Position numbers and translations under genes: made by a program. DNA of 9,804 nt from Methanolinea sp. UBA477 (lineage in GTDB: Archaea; Halobacteriota; Methanomicrobia; Methanomicrobiales; Methanospirillaceae): positions 15,878 through 25,681 of the forward strand of contig DAWO01000124.1 in the NCBI GenBank assembly GCA_002509485.1. Reading direction: 5' to 3'. This document shows positions 1 through 6,455 of the stretch, in pieces (positions within the stretch are counted from its first letter, which is position 1; the number at the start of each line of letters is the position of its first letter). Under the pieces are notes generated by a model. It was not told the DNA's origin. It did not search any database and saw only the letters and a program-made list of their open reading frames with translations.

Positions 1-395
1 CGTGCACCGCCGAACTGGGTGTAGGTCTGCATGTGGTCGCCCAGTTTCTTGGCCAGGGCTTCCACATCGATCTTTTCGTCGTAGGTGACCCGGTTGATCT
101 GCGACTCGATCCTCGCCCTGTCGACGAGCGCCCTCGCATCCCCGACGAGTCCTGATGAAGCCACCCCGATATGCTCGTCTATCGTGAATATCTTCTCGAT
201 CGATGAGGCCTCGAGGAGACGGGAGCTCACCCGCTTGTCAACGATGAGCACGACTCCTTCGGTGCATTTTATTCCAACTGCCGTGGTCCCTCTCTTGACC
301 GCTTCGCGGGCGTATTCGACCTGATAAAGACGGCCGTCCGGACTGAATACCGTTATTGCCCGATCATATCCCATCTGGTATGCCTGTGGCTGCAT
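1..395 (-). CDS. psmA: Proteasome subunit alpha, N-terminal part (cut by window edge)
   Basis: This is the outer-ring subunit of the archaeal 20S proteasome; seven copies gate entry into the cytoplasmic proteolytic chamber and dock regulators such as PAN. The first 131 residues are visible, roughly half of the usual 230-250. The N-terminus carries the gate motif YDR at residues 10-12 within MGYDRAITVFSPDGR, followed by LYQVEYAREAVKRGTTAVGI, the proteasome alpha signature helix. I chose the ATG at 395 because it leaves the normal gate extension of about nine residues before YDR; the Met8 start at 374 would remove it. A GGAG-type ribosome binding site lies inside the preceding pop5 gene. The start lies 32 bases inside that gene, so translation is probably coupled. 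It sits in the conserved superoperon that usually continues with SBDS and exosome genes, which would lie beyond base 1. Confidence 0.96.
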   Translation of the reverse strand, partial: MQPQAYQMGYDRAITVFSPDGRLYQVEYAREAVKRGTTAVGIKCTEGVVLIVDKRVSSRLLEASSIEKIFTIDEHIGVASSGLVGDARALVDRARIESQINRVTYDEKIDVEALAKKLGDHMQTYTQFGGA

Positions 396-885
396 GGTTT
401 TTCATCTCCAGCTCTTTCTCTGTGAGAAACAATAGCTCCTGTTTTTTAAATCCTTTTGCAATTACATCAACTTTTTGACCCTGATACTGGTGGGCATAGT
501 AAAAATTGCCATCGATTTCGAGCGTTCTTGCCTGCACAGTACATGAGTGGGGATAGTCATTAATCCTCCTTTTCAGGGCAAGCATCGTGCCTGACGTGGC
601 CCGGGTCCGCAATGCAACCCTCCTGCCGTCCACCGTATGGACCGTCAGCATGGCAATCTGCAGGAGAGACTCGCACCCCCGGGTACACCTCGCAATGGCA
701 TGTCCGTCCCTGCAGTCCACGACCGCCACCATCGCCTCCGAGGCACGCGTATCGCCAAAAAGGGATGTGAACGCCTCGTGAATTGCAAGATAGAGTTCTT
801 TTGGGTCGATCTCTTCCCAGGGGGGCTCGATTCTCGCGAGGACATACCGCCTCTTGTCCCGCATCGTGGGAGGCCGCGGCTTCAC
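364..885 (-). CDS. rnp2: Ribonuclease P protein component 2 (Pop5 family)
   Basis: This is a protein subunit of archaeal RNase P, which removes 5' leaders from pre-tRNA; Pop5 pairs with Rpp30 and supports the catalytic domain of the RNA. The 173-residue product begins MKPRPPTMRDKRRYVLARI, a typical archaeal Pop5 start, and continues with the alpha/beta core (ELYLAIHEAFTSLFGD, then VAVVDCRDGHAIARC). The start codon is GTG at 885, overlapping the stop of the upstream rpp30 gene by four bases (GTGA), a classic coupling arrangement. It is rather long for the family (often 120-150 residues); the extra length is a charged C-terminal tail whose last ten codons also encode the start of psmA in another frame. 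Its position between rpp30 and psmA supports the call independently of sequence. Confidence 0.93.
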   Translation of the reverse strand: MKPRPPTMRDKRRYVLARIEPPWEEIDPKELYLAIHEAFTSLFGDTRASEAMVAVVDCRDGHAIARCTRGCESLLQIAMLTVHTVDGRRVALRTRATSGTMLALKRRINDYPHSCTVQARTLEIDGNFYYAHQYQGQKVDVIAKGFKKQELLFLTEKELEMKNHAATGIPDGI

Positions 886-1526
886 GGGACCACTTCCACT
901 GCCCGTCGTCCGGACCGCATCTTCCCGAGGGTTGTCAGTGCTTCTCCGACTTGATCCTTCTCCATGCCAAAGAGGGAGCAGAGCAGGACCACGTCCCGGA
1001 CGGACCTCTGCCCGAGTACCGAGTGTGCGTTTGACGATATGGTGACGAAAAACCCGTACCGGGAATGCAGCCTCATGATATCGCGGTATCTCTGGAGGAC
1101 TTTCTGCCTCGGCGGGCCCCTCGAATGGATGAGTGGATTGAGATCTATATCGATTGCGACAGCGCGGTCGGCAGCCATCCGTGCCATGATGTGATCAAAG
1201 GACTTCTTGTGGGTCCGCTCGATGTGCCGTATGATATGGACCCCCCTCATCTGCAGGACAGCCCTGTTGAAGGAGTAATCACCGGCATTGACCATGATGA
1301 CGGCACTCCCGTCTCCGGTCTTCCTGATCTGCCCCATGACCTCCCGCTGGTTGCCTGAAGAGAGGACTATCCCCTGGAGCACCCGGACACCGTCTATCTC
1401 CTCTTCTGCCGCTGCACCGACGGCGACCATGCTGTCAAAACCAAGCTCCCGTGCAGCGAGTGCCATCCTCCGGAGCGATGAATCGCCTGACGGATATGGA
1501 TGTACGGCCGCGTCTGTCGCAATCAT
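882..1526 (-). CDS. rnp3: Ribonuclease P protein component 3 (Rpp30 family)
   Basis: This is the partner of Pop5 in archaeal RNase P, with a PHP-like TIM-barrel fold. The 214-residue protein starts MIATDAAVHPYPSGDSSLRRM, with the characteristic early D-x-x-V-H-P segment, and contains barrel strands such as MVAVGAAAEEEIDGVRVLQG, the segment AVAIDIDLNPLIHSRG and FFVTISSNAHSV. The reading frame stays open back to 1703, but that 59-residue extension is low-complexity, overlaps rpl15e antiparallel to nothing conserved, and is rejected. The ATG at 1526 matches the conserved N-terminus. No Shine-Dalgarno is visible before it; instead a TATA-like TTTTTTAAA lies about 24 bases upstream, which suits a leaderless internal transcript as well as readthrough from rpl15e. 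The stop overlaps the GTG of rnp2. Confidence 0.92.
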   Translation of the reverse strand: MIATDAAVHPYPSGDSSLRRMALAARELGFDSMVAVGAAAEEEIDGVRVLQGIVLSSGNQREVMGQIRKTGDGSAVIMVNAGDYSFNRAVLQMRGVHIIRHIERTHKKSFDHIMARMAADRAVAIDIDLNPLIHSRGPPRQKVLQRYRDIMRLHSRYGFFVTISSNAHSVLGQRSVRDVVLLCSLFGMEKDQVGEALTTLGKMRSGRRAVEVVP

Positions 1527-1545
1527 GTCAGCATATTCTGTTTGG

Positions 1546-1556
1546 TTTAAAAAAGA
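1546..1556 (-). promoter_or_regulatory. Possible internal leaderless promoter before rnp3
   Basis: Read on the minus strand, the 37-base gap between the rpl15e stop and the rnp3 start contains TTTTTTAAAC. Its centre is about 24-25 bases before the rnp3 ATG, the distance at which an archaeal TATA box directs initiation at the start codon itself. No ribosome binding site precedes the ATG, consistent with a leaderless message. This is inference; T-rich spacers also occur by chance or as terminators of the upstream gene. Confidence 0.35.
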
Positions 1557-1563
1557 AATTAAG

Positions 1564-2154
1564 TTATTTGCCCAGGTTCCCGTGTGACCTGATGCTCGGG
1601 CGCGTCTTTTCCGTGCCTTTTCCGCGCGTGCGCATTCCCCTGCCCTTTCTCCCTGCACTGGTCTTTCCGCGGTCAGCTCTTCCCCTGTGCTCTGCACCTC
1701 CAATCCAGGAGAGCTGGGAGTCGCTCTTGATGGCCGGGTGGTGCCCGTCCACGAGAATGACCTCGAACCACTTCTGCCGGCCGTCCTGGCAGACCCAGTA
1801 GGAGTTCAACACTTCCATGTTGGGGTATTTCCGGGAGGCACGCTCTTCGGCGATCCGCTGGAGACTCTTGCCGGGTGTCCGCCTGTTCTTGCCCATCCGG
1901 TTCGACCGGCGGGCCCGTATGTACCGGGACCGGCGTCGTCCGCCTCTGCGCACCTTCACTCTCGCCATCACGATGCCCTGTTTTGCCTTGTAACCAAGGT
2001 TCCGGGCTCGATCAATCCGGGTCGGGCGCTCGATGCGCACGACAGTGCCCTGGCGCCTCCAGGCCTGCATCCGGTCCCAGAGCAGGGCCTTCACATCAGA
2101 CTCTTCCGGCCGCTTCCACGCCTCTCGAACATAGGCGTACATCGATTTTGCCAT
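1564..2154 (-). CDS. rpl15e: 50S ribosomal protein L15e
   Basis: This is an archaeal/eukaryotic large-subunit protein that binds 23S rRNA. The 196-residue product is full length for the family. It starts MAKSMYAYVREAWKRP, followed by the basic, Arg/Lys-rich core (KVRRGGRRRSRYIRARRSNR) and the conserved PNMEVLNSYWVCQDGRQKWFEVILVDGHHP segment spread over residues about 110-140, and ends in a Gly/Arg/Lys-rich tail. The ATG at 2154 has a good ribosome binding site (AAGGTGA) about eight bases upstream. It heads the superoperon rpl15e-rnp3-rnp2-psmA and has its own leader and TATA-like box. There is no sign of truncation. Confidence 0.97.
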   Translation of the reverse strand: MAKSMYAYVREAWKRPEESDVKALLWDRMQAWRRQGTVVRIERPTRIDRARNLGYKAKQGIVMARVKVRRGGRRRSRYIRARRSNRMGKNRRTPGKSLQRIAEERASRKYPNMEVLNSYWVCQDGRQKWFEVILVDGHHPAIKSDSQLSWIGGAEHRGRADRGKTSAGRKGRGMRTRGKGTEKTRPSIRSHGNLGK

Positions 2155-2174
2155 CTATCTTCACCTTCAGGTTC

Positions 2175-2213
2175 GGCTCATGCGAGCCACATCCCTCACG
2201 GGACGGATCCCGT
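2175..2213 (-). promoter_or_regulatory. Two small hairpins in the rpl15e leader/promoter
   Basis: Two perfect dyads lie between the TATA-like box and the rpl15e start. The first pairs 2198-2203 with 2208-2213 (ACGGGA, four-base loop, TCCCGT). The second pairs 2175-2179 with 2184-2188 (GGCTC, loop ATGC, GAGCC). If transcription starts about 25 bases after the TATA box (near 2198), the first would sit between TATA and the start site as a possible operator, and the second at the very 5' end of the leader. A regulatory role is inferred only from position. Confidence 0.4.
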
Positions 2214-2219
2214 AAGACC

Positions 2220-2230
2220 TGTATATATCG
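2220..2230 (-). promoter_or_regulatory. TATA-like box for the rpl15e superoperon
   Basis: On the minus strand the sequence CGATATATACA lies about 70 bases before the rpl15e ATG, in an otherwise GC-rich leader, and is the best match to an archaeal TATA element in this gap. A second AT-rich patch (2241-2250, TATTTTAATA on the minus strand) is an alternative, or may help terminate the upstream moaC transcript. No other signal is seen in the 118-base gap apart from the hairpins. Confidence 0.5.
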
Positions 2231-2272
2231 ACAACCGGGCTATTAAAATAATCTCTGCCGCACCCGCTGCTC

Positions 2273-2740
2273 TCATGAACCCTTCCGCTTCTCAACGACC
2301 CTGATATCGCGGATACAGGTGGCAGGATACTGTCCCTGGCTGTCCTTTTCTGCGGATTTGACCATGTCCCAGATGGTTAAGAGAGCAACAGACACCCCGG
2401 TCAGCGCCTCCATCTCGACGCCCGTCCGCCCCTGGGACTTGACGGCAACCCTGACTTCGATATACCCCGCTTCATGGGAAAAATCGATCTTTACGCTGCT
2501 GATCGGGATGGAATGGCACATGGGAATGATGCGCGGAGTGTCCTTGACAGCAAGCGTTGCTGCAACCATCGCCGTGGACAGGACATTGCCCTTGACAACC
2601 GCCCCTTCCCGGATCGCCCTGAGTGTCTCCGGGCGGAGTTCGATCAATCCGGCCGCCACTGCTTCCCGGGATACCTCTGTCTTGCCCCCGATATCCACCA
2701 TCTGCACTTTATCGTCGCTTATATGGGTAAATTCGACCAT
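2273..2740 (-). CDS. moaC: Cyclic pyranopterin monophosphate synthase MoaC
   Basis: MoaC converts 3',8-cyclo-7,8-dihydro-GTP (made by MoaA) into cyclic pyranopterin monophosphate, the second part of the first stage of molybdenum/tungsten cofactor synthesis in the cytoplasm. The 155-residue protein is normal in length. It shows MVDIGGKTEVSREAVAAG (14-31), KGNVLSTAMVAATLAVKDT (50-68), the IPMCHSIPI active-site segment with His76, GVEMEALTGVSVALLTIWD (107-125) and Lys128 just after it, matching the known catalytic Asp/Lys region. The ATG is two bases after the stop of the NAD(P)H-hydrate repair gene, whose last codons supply a GGAGAGG ribosome binding site, so the two form one operon. Methanogens need tungsto- or molybdopterin for formylmethanofuran dehydrogenase, which fits the inferred host. 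Confidence 0.96.
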   Translation of the reverse strand: MVEFTHISDDKVQMVDIGGKTEVSREAVAAGLIELRPETLRAIREGAVVKGNVLSTAMVAATLAVKDTPRIIPMCHSIPISSVKIDFSHEAGYIEVRVAVKSQGRTGVEMEALTGVSVALLTIWDMVKSAEKDSQGQYPATCIRDIRVVEKRKGS

Positions 2741-2742
2741 TT

Positions 2743-4146
2743 TTAACCTCTCCTGAATAACTCGAAGGGGATCCTGTCCGGCAGATCGCTTGCCAGGAGC
2801 CCGCCTCCCTGTTCTGCCGCGACATCCTCGCCGGCCTTACCGGTCACGTACGCCGCAATGCATGCCGACTCGAATGCCGGGAGGTGGCAGAAGATCGCTG
2901 CGGCCACCCCTGCCAGCACGTCACCGGTGCCACCCACGGTCATGGAAGGCGAGCCTGTGCGGTTGAAACGGACTCTCCGGCCGTCCGATATGATGTCGAC
3001 CGGACCCTTGAGCAGGATCGTGCCCTCCTGTGCAGCCTCCTTCACTACACGTGCACGGCTCGCCAGGCCTGCATCCGGACGGATGCCGGTCATCCGGGTA
3101 AACTCGCCTGCGTGGGGCGTGTATATCGACTCTTCTGCTGACGGGACGGGACGGCGGAGGGCATCGGCATCGAAGACCGCTTTTTTGCAGTGTTCGGCAA
3201 CCCGGCAGACGACGTCGTGGCTCTCCCCGCCAAGACCGTTCCCGATCACGACCACGTCCGAATCGCCTGCGAGTTCGAGGAGCCTGTCGAGATGCTCCAT
3301 GCCGATCACCTCTCCCCCGAGTCTCTCGTAGATCAGGTCCGGTATCGGTTCAAAGACGGGCGATGCGATGCGGACCAGGTCTGCACCCGCCCGGAGCGCC
3401 CCGAGACCTGCAAGGTATGGGGCGCCCTGGTACGGCCCTCCGCCGATGACGAGGACCTTTCCGCCCGCTCCCTTGTGGGCATCCTTCTCTCTTCTCTTCA
3501 CGAGAAGGAGCTCTCCAGGCCCCACGAATACCTCTGCCTCGAGCGGGATTCCGATATCGACGACATCAGATCCGGCTGCCTTTGGCCGGTGGAACGAGAC
3601 GATCCGGTCAGGGACGATACCCGGCGTAGGGATGTCTGCTGATATGACGGGGAGGTCCGCTGTGGCCGCCATGCCGACACAGGATCTGACGGGTTCGCGA
3701 AGTTCGCCCGATGTGCCGGTTCCAAGCAGGCAGTCGACGATCACGTCGGCGTCTCTGAACTCCCCTGCACGGGCTTCCACGTCCTCCCTGCATTGGACGG
3801 GGTGGATGGCCAGCCGGCAATGCCGGGCAGCATCACGCTGTCGGGCGCATTCGGGGGTCATCCCGGGTTGGTCAACGAGGATGACGGATGTCGCCAGGGG
3901 CTGGAGGTATCGTGCGGCCACCAGCCCGTCACCGCCGTTGTTGCCTTTTCCGCAGAGGATGAGGACTTTCGAGGGCTCGCACGAGAGAACGACGTCCGCA
4001 AGGGCACGCCCCGCGCTCTCCATGAGCTGCAGCGGGGAGAGCCCCAGGGCTTGTGCATTCATATCGACGACCCGCATCCGTTCCGGGCTGATCAATCCCG
4101 CCTCCAAAAATTCCAGCAGGTCTTCCTCCTCTCCTTCAGGTGACAT
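2743..4146 (-). CDS. nnr: Bifunctional NAD(P)H-hydrate epimerase / ADP-dependent NAD(P)H-hydrate dehydratase
   Basis: This enzyme repairs NADHX and NADPHX: the N-terminal YjeF domain epimerises the R and S hydrates, and the C-terminal ribokinase-like domain dehydrates the S form using ADP. In the 467-residue protein the epimerase domain (about 15-220) shows VLILCGKGNNGGDGLVAARY with GNNGGDG at 68-74 and DIPTPG near 171. The dehydratase domain (about 225-467) shows HKGAGGKVLVIGGGPYQGAP, TPHAGEF at 343-349 and the TVGGTGDVLAG motif at 403-413 with catalytic Asp409. The frame is open upstream to 4503, but that part lies over the divergent recJ gene and resembles nothing; the ATG at 4146 has a GGAG five bases upstream. 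It is in an operon with moaC, two bases apart. Confidence 0.94.
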   Translation of the reverse strand: MSPEGEEEDLLEFLEAGLISPERMRVVDMNAQALGLSPLQLMESAGRALADVVLSCEPSKVLILCGKGNNGGDGLVAARYLQPLATSVILVDQPGMTPECARQRDAARHCRLAIHPVQCREDVEARAGEFRDADVIVDCLLGTGTSGELREPVRSCVGMAATADLPVISADIPTPGIVPDRIVSFHRPKAAGSDVVDIGIPLEAEVFVGPGELLLVKRREKDAHKGAGGKVLVIGGGPYQGAPYLAGLGALRAGADLVRIASPVFEPIPDLIYERLGGEVIGMEHLDRLLELAGDSDVVVIGNGLGGESHDVVCRVAEHCKKAVFDADALRRPVPSAEESIYTPHAGEFTRMTGIRPDAGLASRARVVKEAAQEGTILLKGPVDIISDGRRVRFNRTGSPSMTVGGTGDVLAGVAAAIFCHLPAFESACIAAYVTGKAGEDVAAEQGGGLLASDLPDRIPFELFRRG

Positions 4147-4189
4147 GACCACTCCAGCACTTCGGCTCTGTACCCATGTGTGTGCCAGG

Positions 4190-4208
4190 TTCTTAAGAAA
4201 TATGAGGA
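4190..4208. promoter_or_regulatory. Divergent promoter region with a 10-bp palindrome
   Basis: The 121-base gap between the divergent nnr and recJ-like starts contains the perfect palindrome TTCTTAAGAA (4190-4199), followed by AAATATGAGG. Read rightward the AT-rich core lies about 65-70 bases before the recJ ATG; read leftward (CATATTTCTTAAG) it lies about 50 bases before the nnr ATG. A shared TATA/operator region for both operons is plausible but inferred from position and AT content only. Confidence 0.4.
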
Positions 4209-4267
4209 AGGATGCATGCGAGCCGGAGCATTTCCACCATATTCCTGCAAAGTAGGAACTTTTACGA

Positions 4268-5689
4268 ATGAAAGAGCAACAGTATAACCTGATGGGAATT
4301 CGCGAGGAGGCACGAGCCGCTGCAGATGAGATCCTTGCACACGATGACGTGACGGTCATATCGCACATCGATGCCGACGGGATCTGCGGGGAGGCGATCC
4401 TTTTCCAGTGTATTTCGAGGGCGGGGATAAAGGTCAGGTCGGTCTTTGTCAGGCAGCTCGAACCACTCACCATGCGCCAGGTCCCTGACGACGACTCCTT
4501 CAAGGTCTTCTGTGACCTTGGCGCAGGTCAGCAGAACCTCCTCCTCGAGAAGGGATTCTCAACAGACGAGGTGCTGATCGTCGACCACCACGTGAGCCAG
4601 CCCTGCGAATGCGAGTACGCCCAGGTCAACTCGCTTCCTCACGGCTTTTCCAAGCTGAGTGCCGCAGGAGTCGCCTATCTCGTCGCGACGGAGATGGACA
4701 AGGACAACGTCGATCTCTCAACGCTCGCTGTCGTGGGAAACATCGGCGACATGATGGCCCGCGAAAACTGCGGCCTGGTCGGACCGGCAAGGGAGATCGC
4801 CCGCGAAGGTGCCGAACGCGGCTTCCTCGAGATACGGTCCCGGGACCTGAACGCGTATGGCACCTCGACCCGCCCACTGCATCTCTGCCTGGCCTACAAC
4901 GACGACCCGTTCATCCCCGGGATAAGCAACAATGCCGCAGGCGCCCTCCGGTTTCTCCAGAGACTTGGCCTGCCGCTGAAGGCTGCGCAGGGGCGCTGGA
5001 GAGTCTGGGAGGAGATGTCGGCGGCGGAGAAGAGAACGGTCACGAGCGCTCTCGTCCAGCAGCTCATCGCCTGCGGGGAGCCGGTCGACCGCCTCTTCTC
5101 CGAGAGTTACCTCTTTCCCGCGGAGTACGAGAGAACCCCGCTTCGCAATGCACAGGAGTTCTCAACGCTCCTGAACGCGTGCGGGAGGTGGGCGAAGCCC
5201 GCTGTCGGCAGCGCGATCTGCAAGGGCGACCGGGGAGTCTCATACAGGGAGGCCGAGCAGATGCTGAAGAATCACCGTTCGGTGATACGCGGGCTTCTCG
5301 AGTACATCCTGGAGAAGGGGGTCCGCGAGCTCTCGCATCTCCAGTACATCCATGTAGGGGACCGGTACCCGGATACCATCGTCGGAATCGGAGCCGGCAT
5401 GGCGCTCTCGAAGTTGAACATGGAAAAACCCATCCTGATCATGGTGAAGCTTCCCGAAGATCCGGACCTGACAAAGGTCTCCATGAGGACAACGGAGAGG
5501 GTGGTCTCACGCGGGACAGACCTTCAGACCGCCCTTGCAACAGCCTGCGCCGAGTTCGGGGGGGCAGGAGGAGGACATAAGATAGCCGCCGGGGCATATA
5601 TACCGGGAGAGTTCGAGGAGGTGTTTGTCAACCGTGTCAATGAGTTACTCGGGCAACAGCATGGTGCGACGGGTCCAGGCAATAGCTGA
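4268..5689 (+). CDS. DHH-family RecJ-like nuclease (archaeal GAN/RecJ type)
   Basis: This is a DHH/DHHA1 phosphoesterase, probably an archaeal single-strand-specific exonuclease related to RecJ and to the GINS-associated nuclease. The 473-residue protein shows motif I HIDADG (33-38), an Asp at 83 in FCDLGAGQ, the DHH motif IVDHH (104-108), GNIGDM (155-160) carrying the next metal-binding Asp, and the C-terminal DHHA1 glycine motif GGAGGGHKIAAGA (431-443). These cover both halves of the metal and substrate site, so it should be active. Start: ATG 4268 has only a weak GGA ten bases upstream; Met9 at 4292 is an alternative. Its 3' end overlaps the next gene by about 50 bases, and it leads an operon of tRNA and translation genes, which leaves open an RNA substrate. 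Archaeal DHH proteins include DNases and RNases; the substrate cannot be read from the sequence. Confidence 0.9.
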   Translation: MKEQQYNLMGIREEARAAADEILAHDDVTVISHIDADGICGEAILFQCISRAGIKVRSVFVRQLEPLTMRQVPDDDSFKVFCDLGAGQQNLLLEKGFSTDEVLIVDHHVSQPCECEYAQVNSLPHGFSKLSAAGVAYLVATEMDKDNVDLSTLAVVGNIGDMMARENCGLVGPAREIAREGAERGFLEIRSRDLNAYGTSTRPLHLCLAYNDDPFIPGISNNAAGALRFLQRLGLPLKAAQGRWRVWEEMSAAEKRTVTSALVQQLIACGEPVDRLFSESYLFPAEYERTPLRNAQEFSTLLNACGRWAKPAVGSAICKGDRGVSYREAEQMLKNHRSVIRGLLEYILEKGVRELSHLQYIHVGDRYPDTIVGIGAGMALSKLNMEKPILIMVKLPEDPDLTKVSMRTTERVVSRGTDLQTALATACAEFGGAGGGHKIAAGAYIPGEFEEVFVNRVNELLGQQHGATGPGNS

Positions 5690-6107
5690 TTACCAGTTCG
5701 GACGTGGGACAGGAGTGAAGATATTCCCAGAAGGGTGCGAATTCACCCACTCCCGGACGGGAAGGATACGGCAGGTGCTCCATGAAGGGATGCGGCTTGC
5801 AACCGTCCGGGCAGAGGACGGGAGGCTGACGCTGGGCATCGAGGGTGCATCGAGGTTGAAAGAGGCGCTTGCAGCACCCGGATACCGGGTGACAATAGAC
5901 CCATCCGTTGCGGAATTTGCCCGGTCCGGCAAGAACGCGTTTGCCAGGCATGTGACAGCGGCCGATCCGGCGATCAGGGCCGGCGACGAAGTCCTCGTGG
6001 TGGGGGAGGACGACGAACTTCTCGCGACGGGGTCCGCGATGATGTCGGGAGATGAGATGCTGGCATTTAATTACGGAGTAGCAGTAAAAGTACGGCAGGG
6101 AAGGTGA
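5640..6107 (+). CDS. Stand-alone PUA-domain protein (archaeosine transglycosylase C-terminal-like)
   Basis: This is a probable RNA-binding protein. The C-terminal half (from YRVTIDPSVAEFARSGKNAF to the end) is a clear PUA domain, with GDEVLVVGEDDELLATGSA and an ending typical of the fold. The N-terminal half carries RVQAIADYQFGRGTG, the segment found next to the PUA domain in archaeal tRNA-guanine transglycosylase and ArcS-type proteins, but no transglycosylase catalytic domain is present. A role in binding or helping modify tRNA is inferred. The start is uncertain: the frame is open from TTG 5625; GTG 5634 lies ten bases after a GGAGGTG (5617-5623), ATG 5640 sixteen after it, and ATG 5661 best matches the conserved MVRRVQAIADYQFG. 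All lie inside the end of the recJ-like gene. The stop is three bases before NAC. Confidence 0.85.
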   Translation: MSYSGNSMVRRVQAIADYQFGRGTGVKIFPEGCEFTHSRTGRIRQVLHEGMRLATVRAEDGRLTLGIEGASRLKEALAAPGYRVTIDPSVAEFARSGKNAFARHVTAADPAIRAGDEVLVVGEDDELLATGSAMMSGDEMLAFNYGVAVKVRQGR

Positions 6108-6110
6108 CAT

Positions 6111-6455
6111 ATGTTTCCGGGAAATGTCAATCCAAAGAAGATGAAGCAGATGATGAAACAGATGGGGATGAAAGTGGAACAGATCGAGGACGTGGAAAAG
6201 ATCGTGATCCACACACCCCGGGGAAACTACATATTCGACGCCGCCGAGGTCACCGCCATGACGATGCAGGGGATGACCACCTACCAGATCGCCGGCCAGC
6301 CCCGCTTCGAGGAGGCCGAGCCGGAGATACCGGAGGACGATGTCAAAATGGTGGCCGAACAGGCGAATGTCGCACCCGATGCTGCACGTGAAGCACTTGT
6401 TGCCTGCAAAGGCGACATCGCAGAGGCGATTTTACAGCTCACCGGCAATGATTGA
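6111..6455 (+). CDS. nac: Nascent polypeptide-associated complex protein (archaeal NAC alpha)
   Basis: This ribosome-associated factor forms a homodimer in archaea and contacts nascent chains at the tunnel exit. The 114-residue protein has a Met/Lys-rich basic N-terminus (PKKMKQMMKQMGMKVEQIED), thought in the family to contact the ribosome, a NAC beta-barrel core (KIVIHTPRGNYIF to TTYQIAG, about 30-61), an acidic linker, and a C-terminal UBA domain (DVKMVAEQANVAPDAAREAL to ILQLTG, about 77-112). Length and architecture are complete for archaeal NAC. It starts three bases after the PUA gene, and its last codons overlap the next gene by eight bases, so expression is probably coupled. Confidence 0.96.
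   Translation: MFPGNVNPKKMKQMMKQMGMKVEQIEDVEKIVIHTPRGNYIFDAAEVTAMTMQGMTTYQIAGQPRFEEAEPEIPEDDVKMVAEQANVAPDAAREALVACKGDIAEAILQLTGND

Noticed and set aside
1527..1703. 59-codon N-terminal extension of Rpp30
   Set aside because: It overlaps the end of rpl15e on the same strand in another frame, is low-complexity Arg/Ala-rich, and the conserved Rpp30 start is at 1526.
3368..4255. 295-codon open frame on the plus strand opposite nnr
   Set aside because: Ser/Arg/Pro-rich antisense shadow of a gene with clear YjeF and ribokinase-like motifs; no ribosome binding site or family match.
4147..4503. Upstream in-frame extension of the nnr reading frame on the minus strand
   Set aside because: It runs over the 5' end of the divergent DHH gene, has no family similarity, and the ATG at 4146 has a ribosome binding site.
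4609..5580. 323-codon open frame on the plus strand inside the RecJ-like gene
   Set aside because: Arg/Pro/Gly-rich composition typical of a GC-rich shadow frame, fully inside a gene with DHH and DHHA1 motifs.
6340..6447. 36-codon extension of TrmI into NAC
   Set aside because: Lies entirely within NAC in another frame; the TrmI family start fits ATG 6448.
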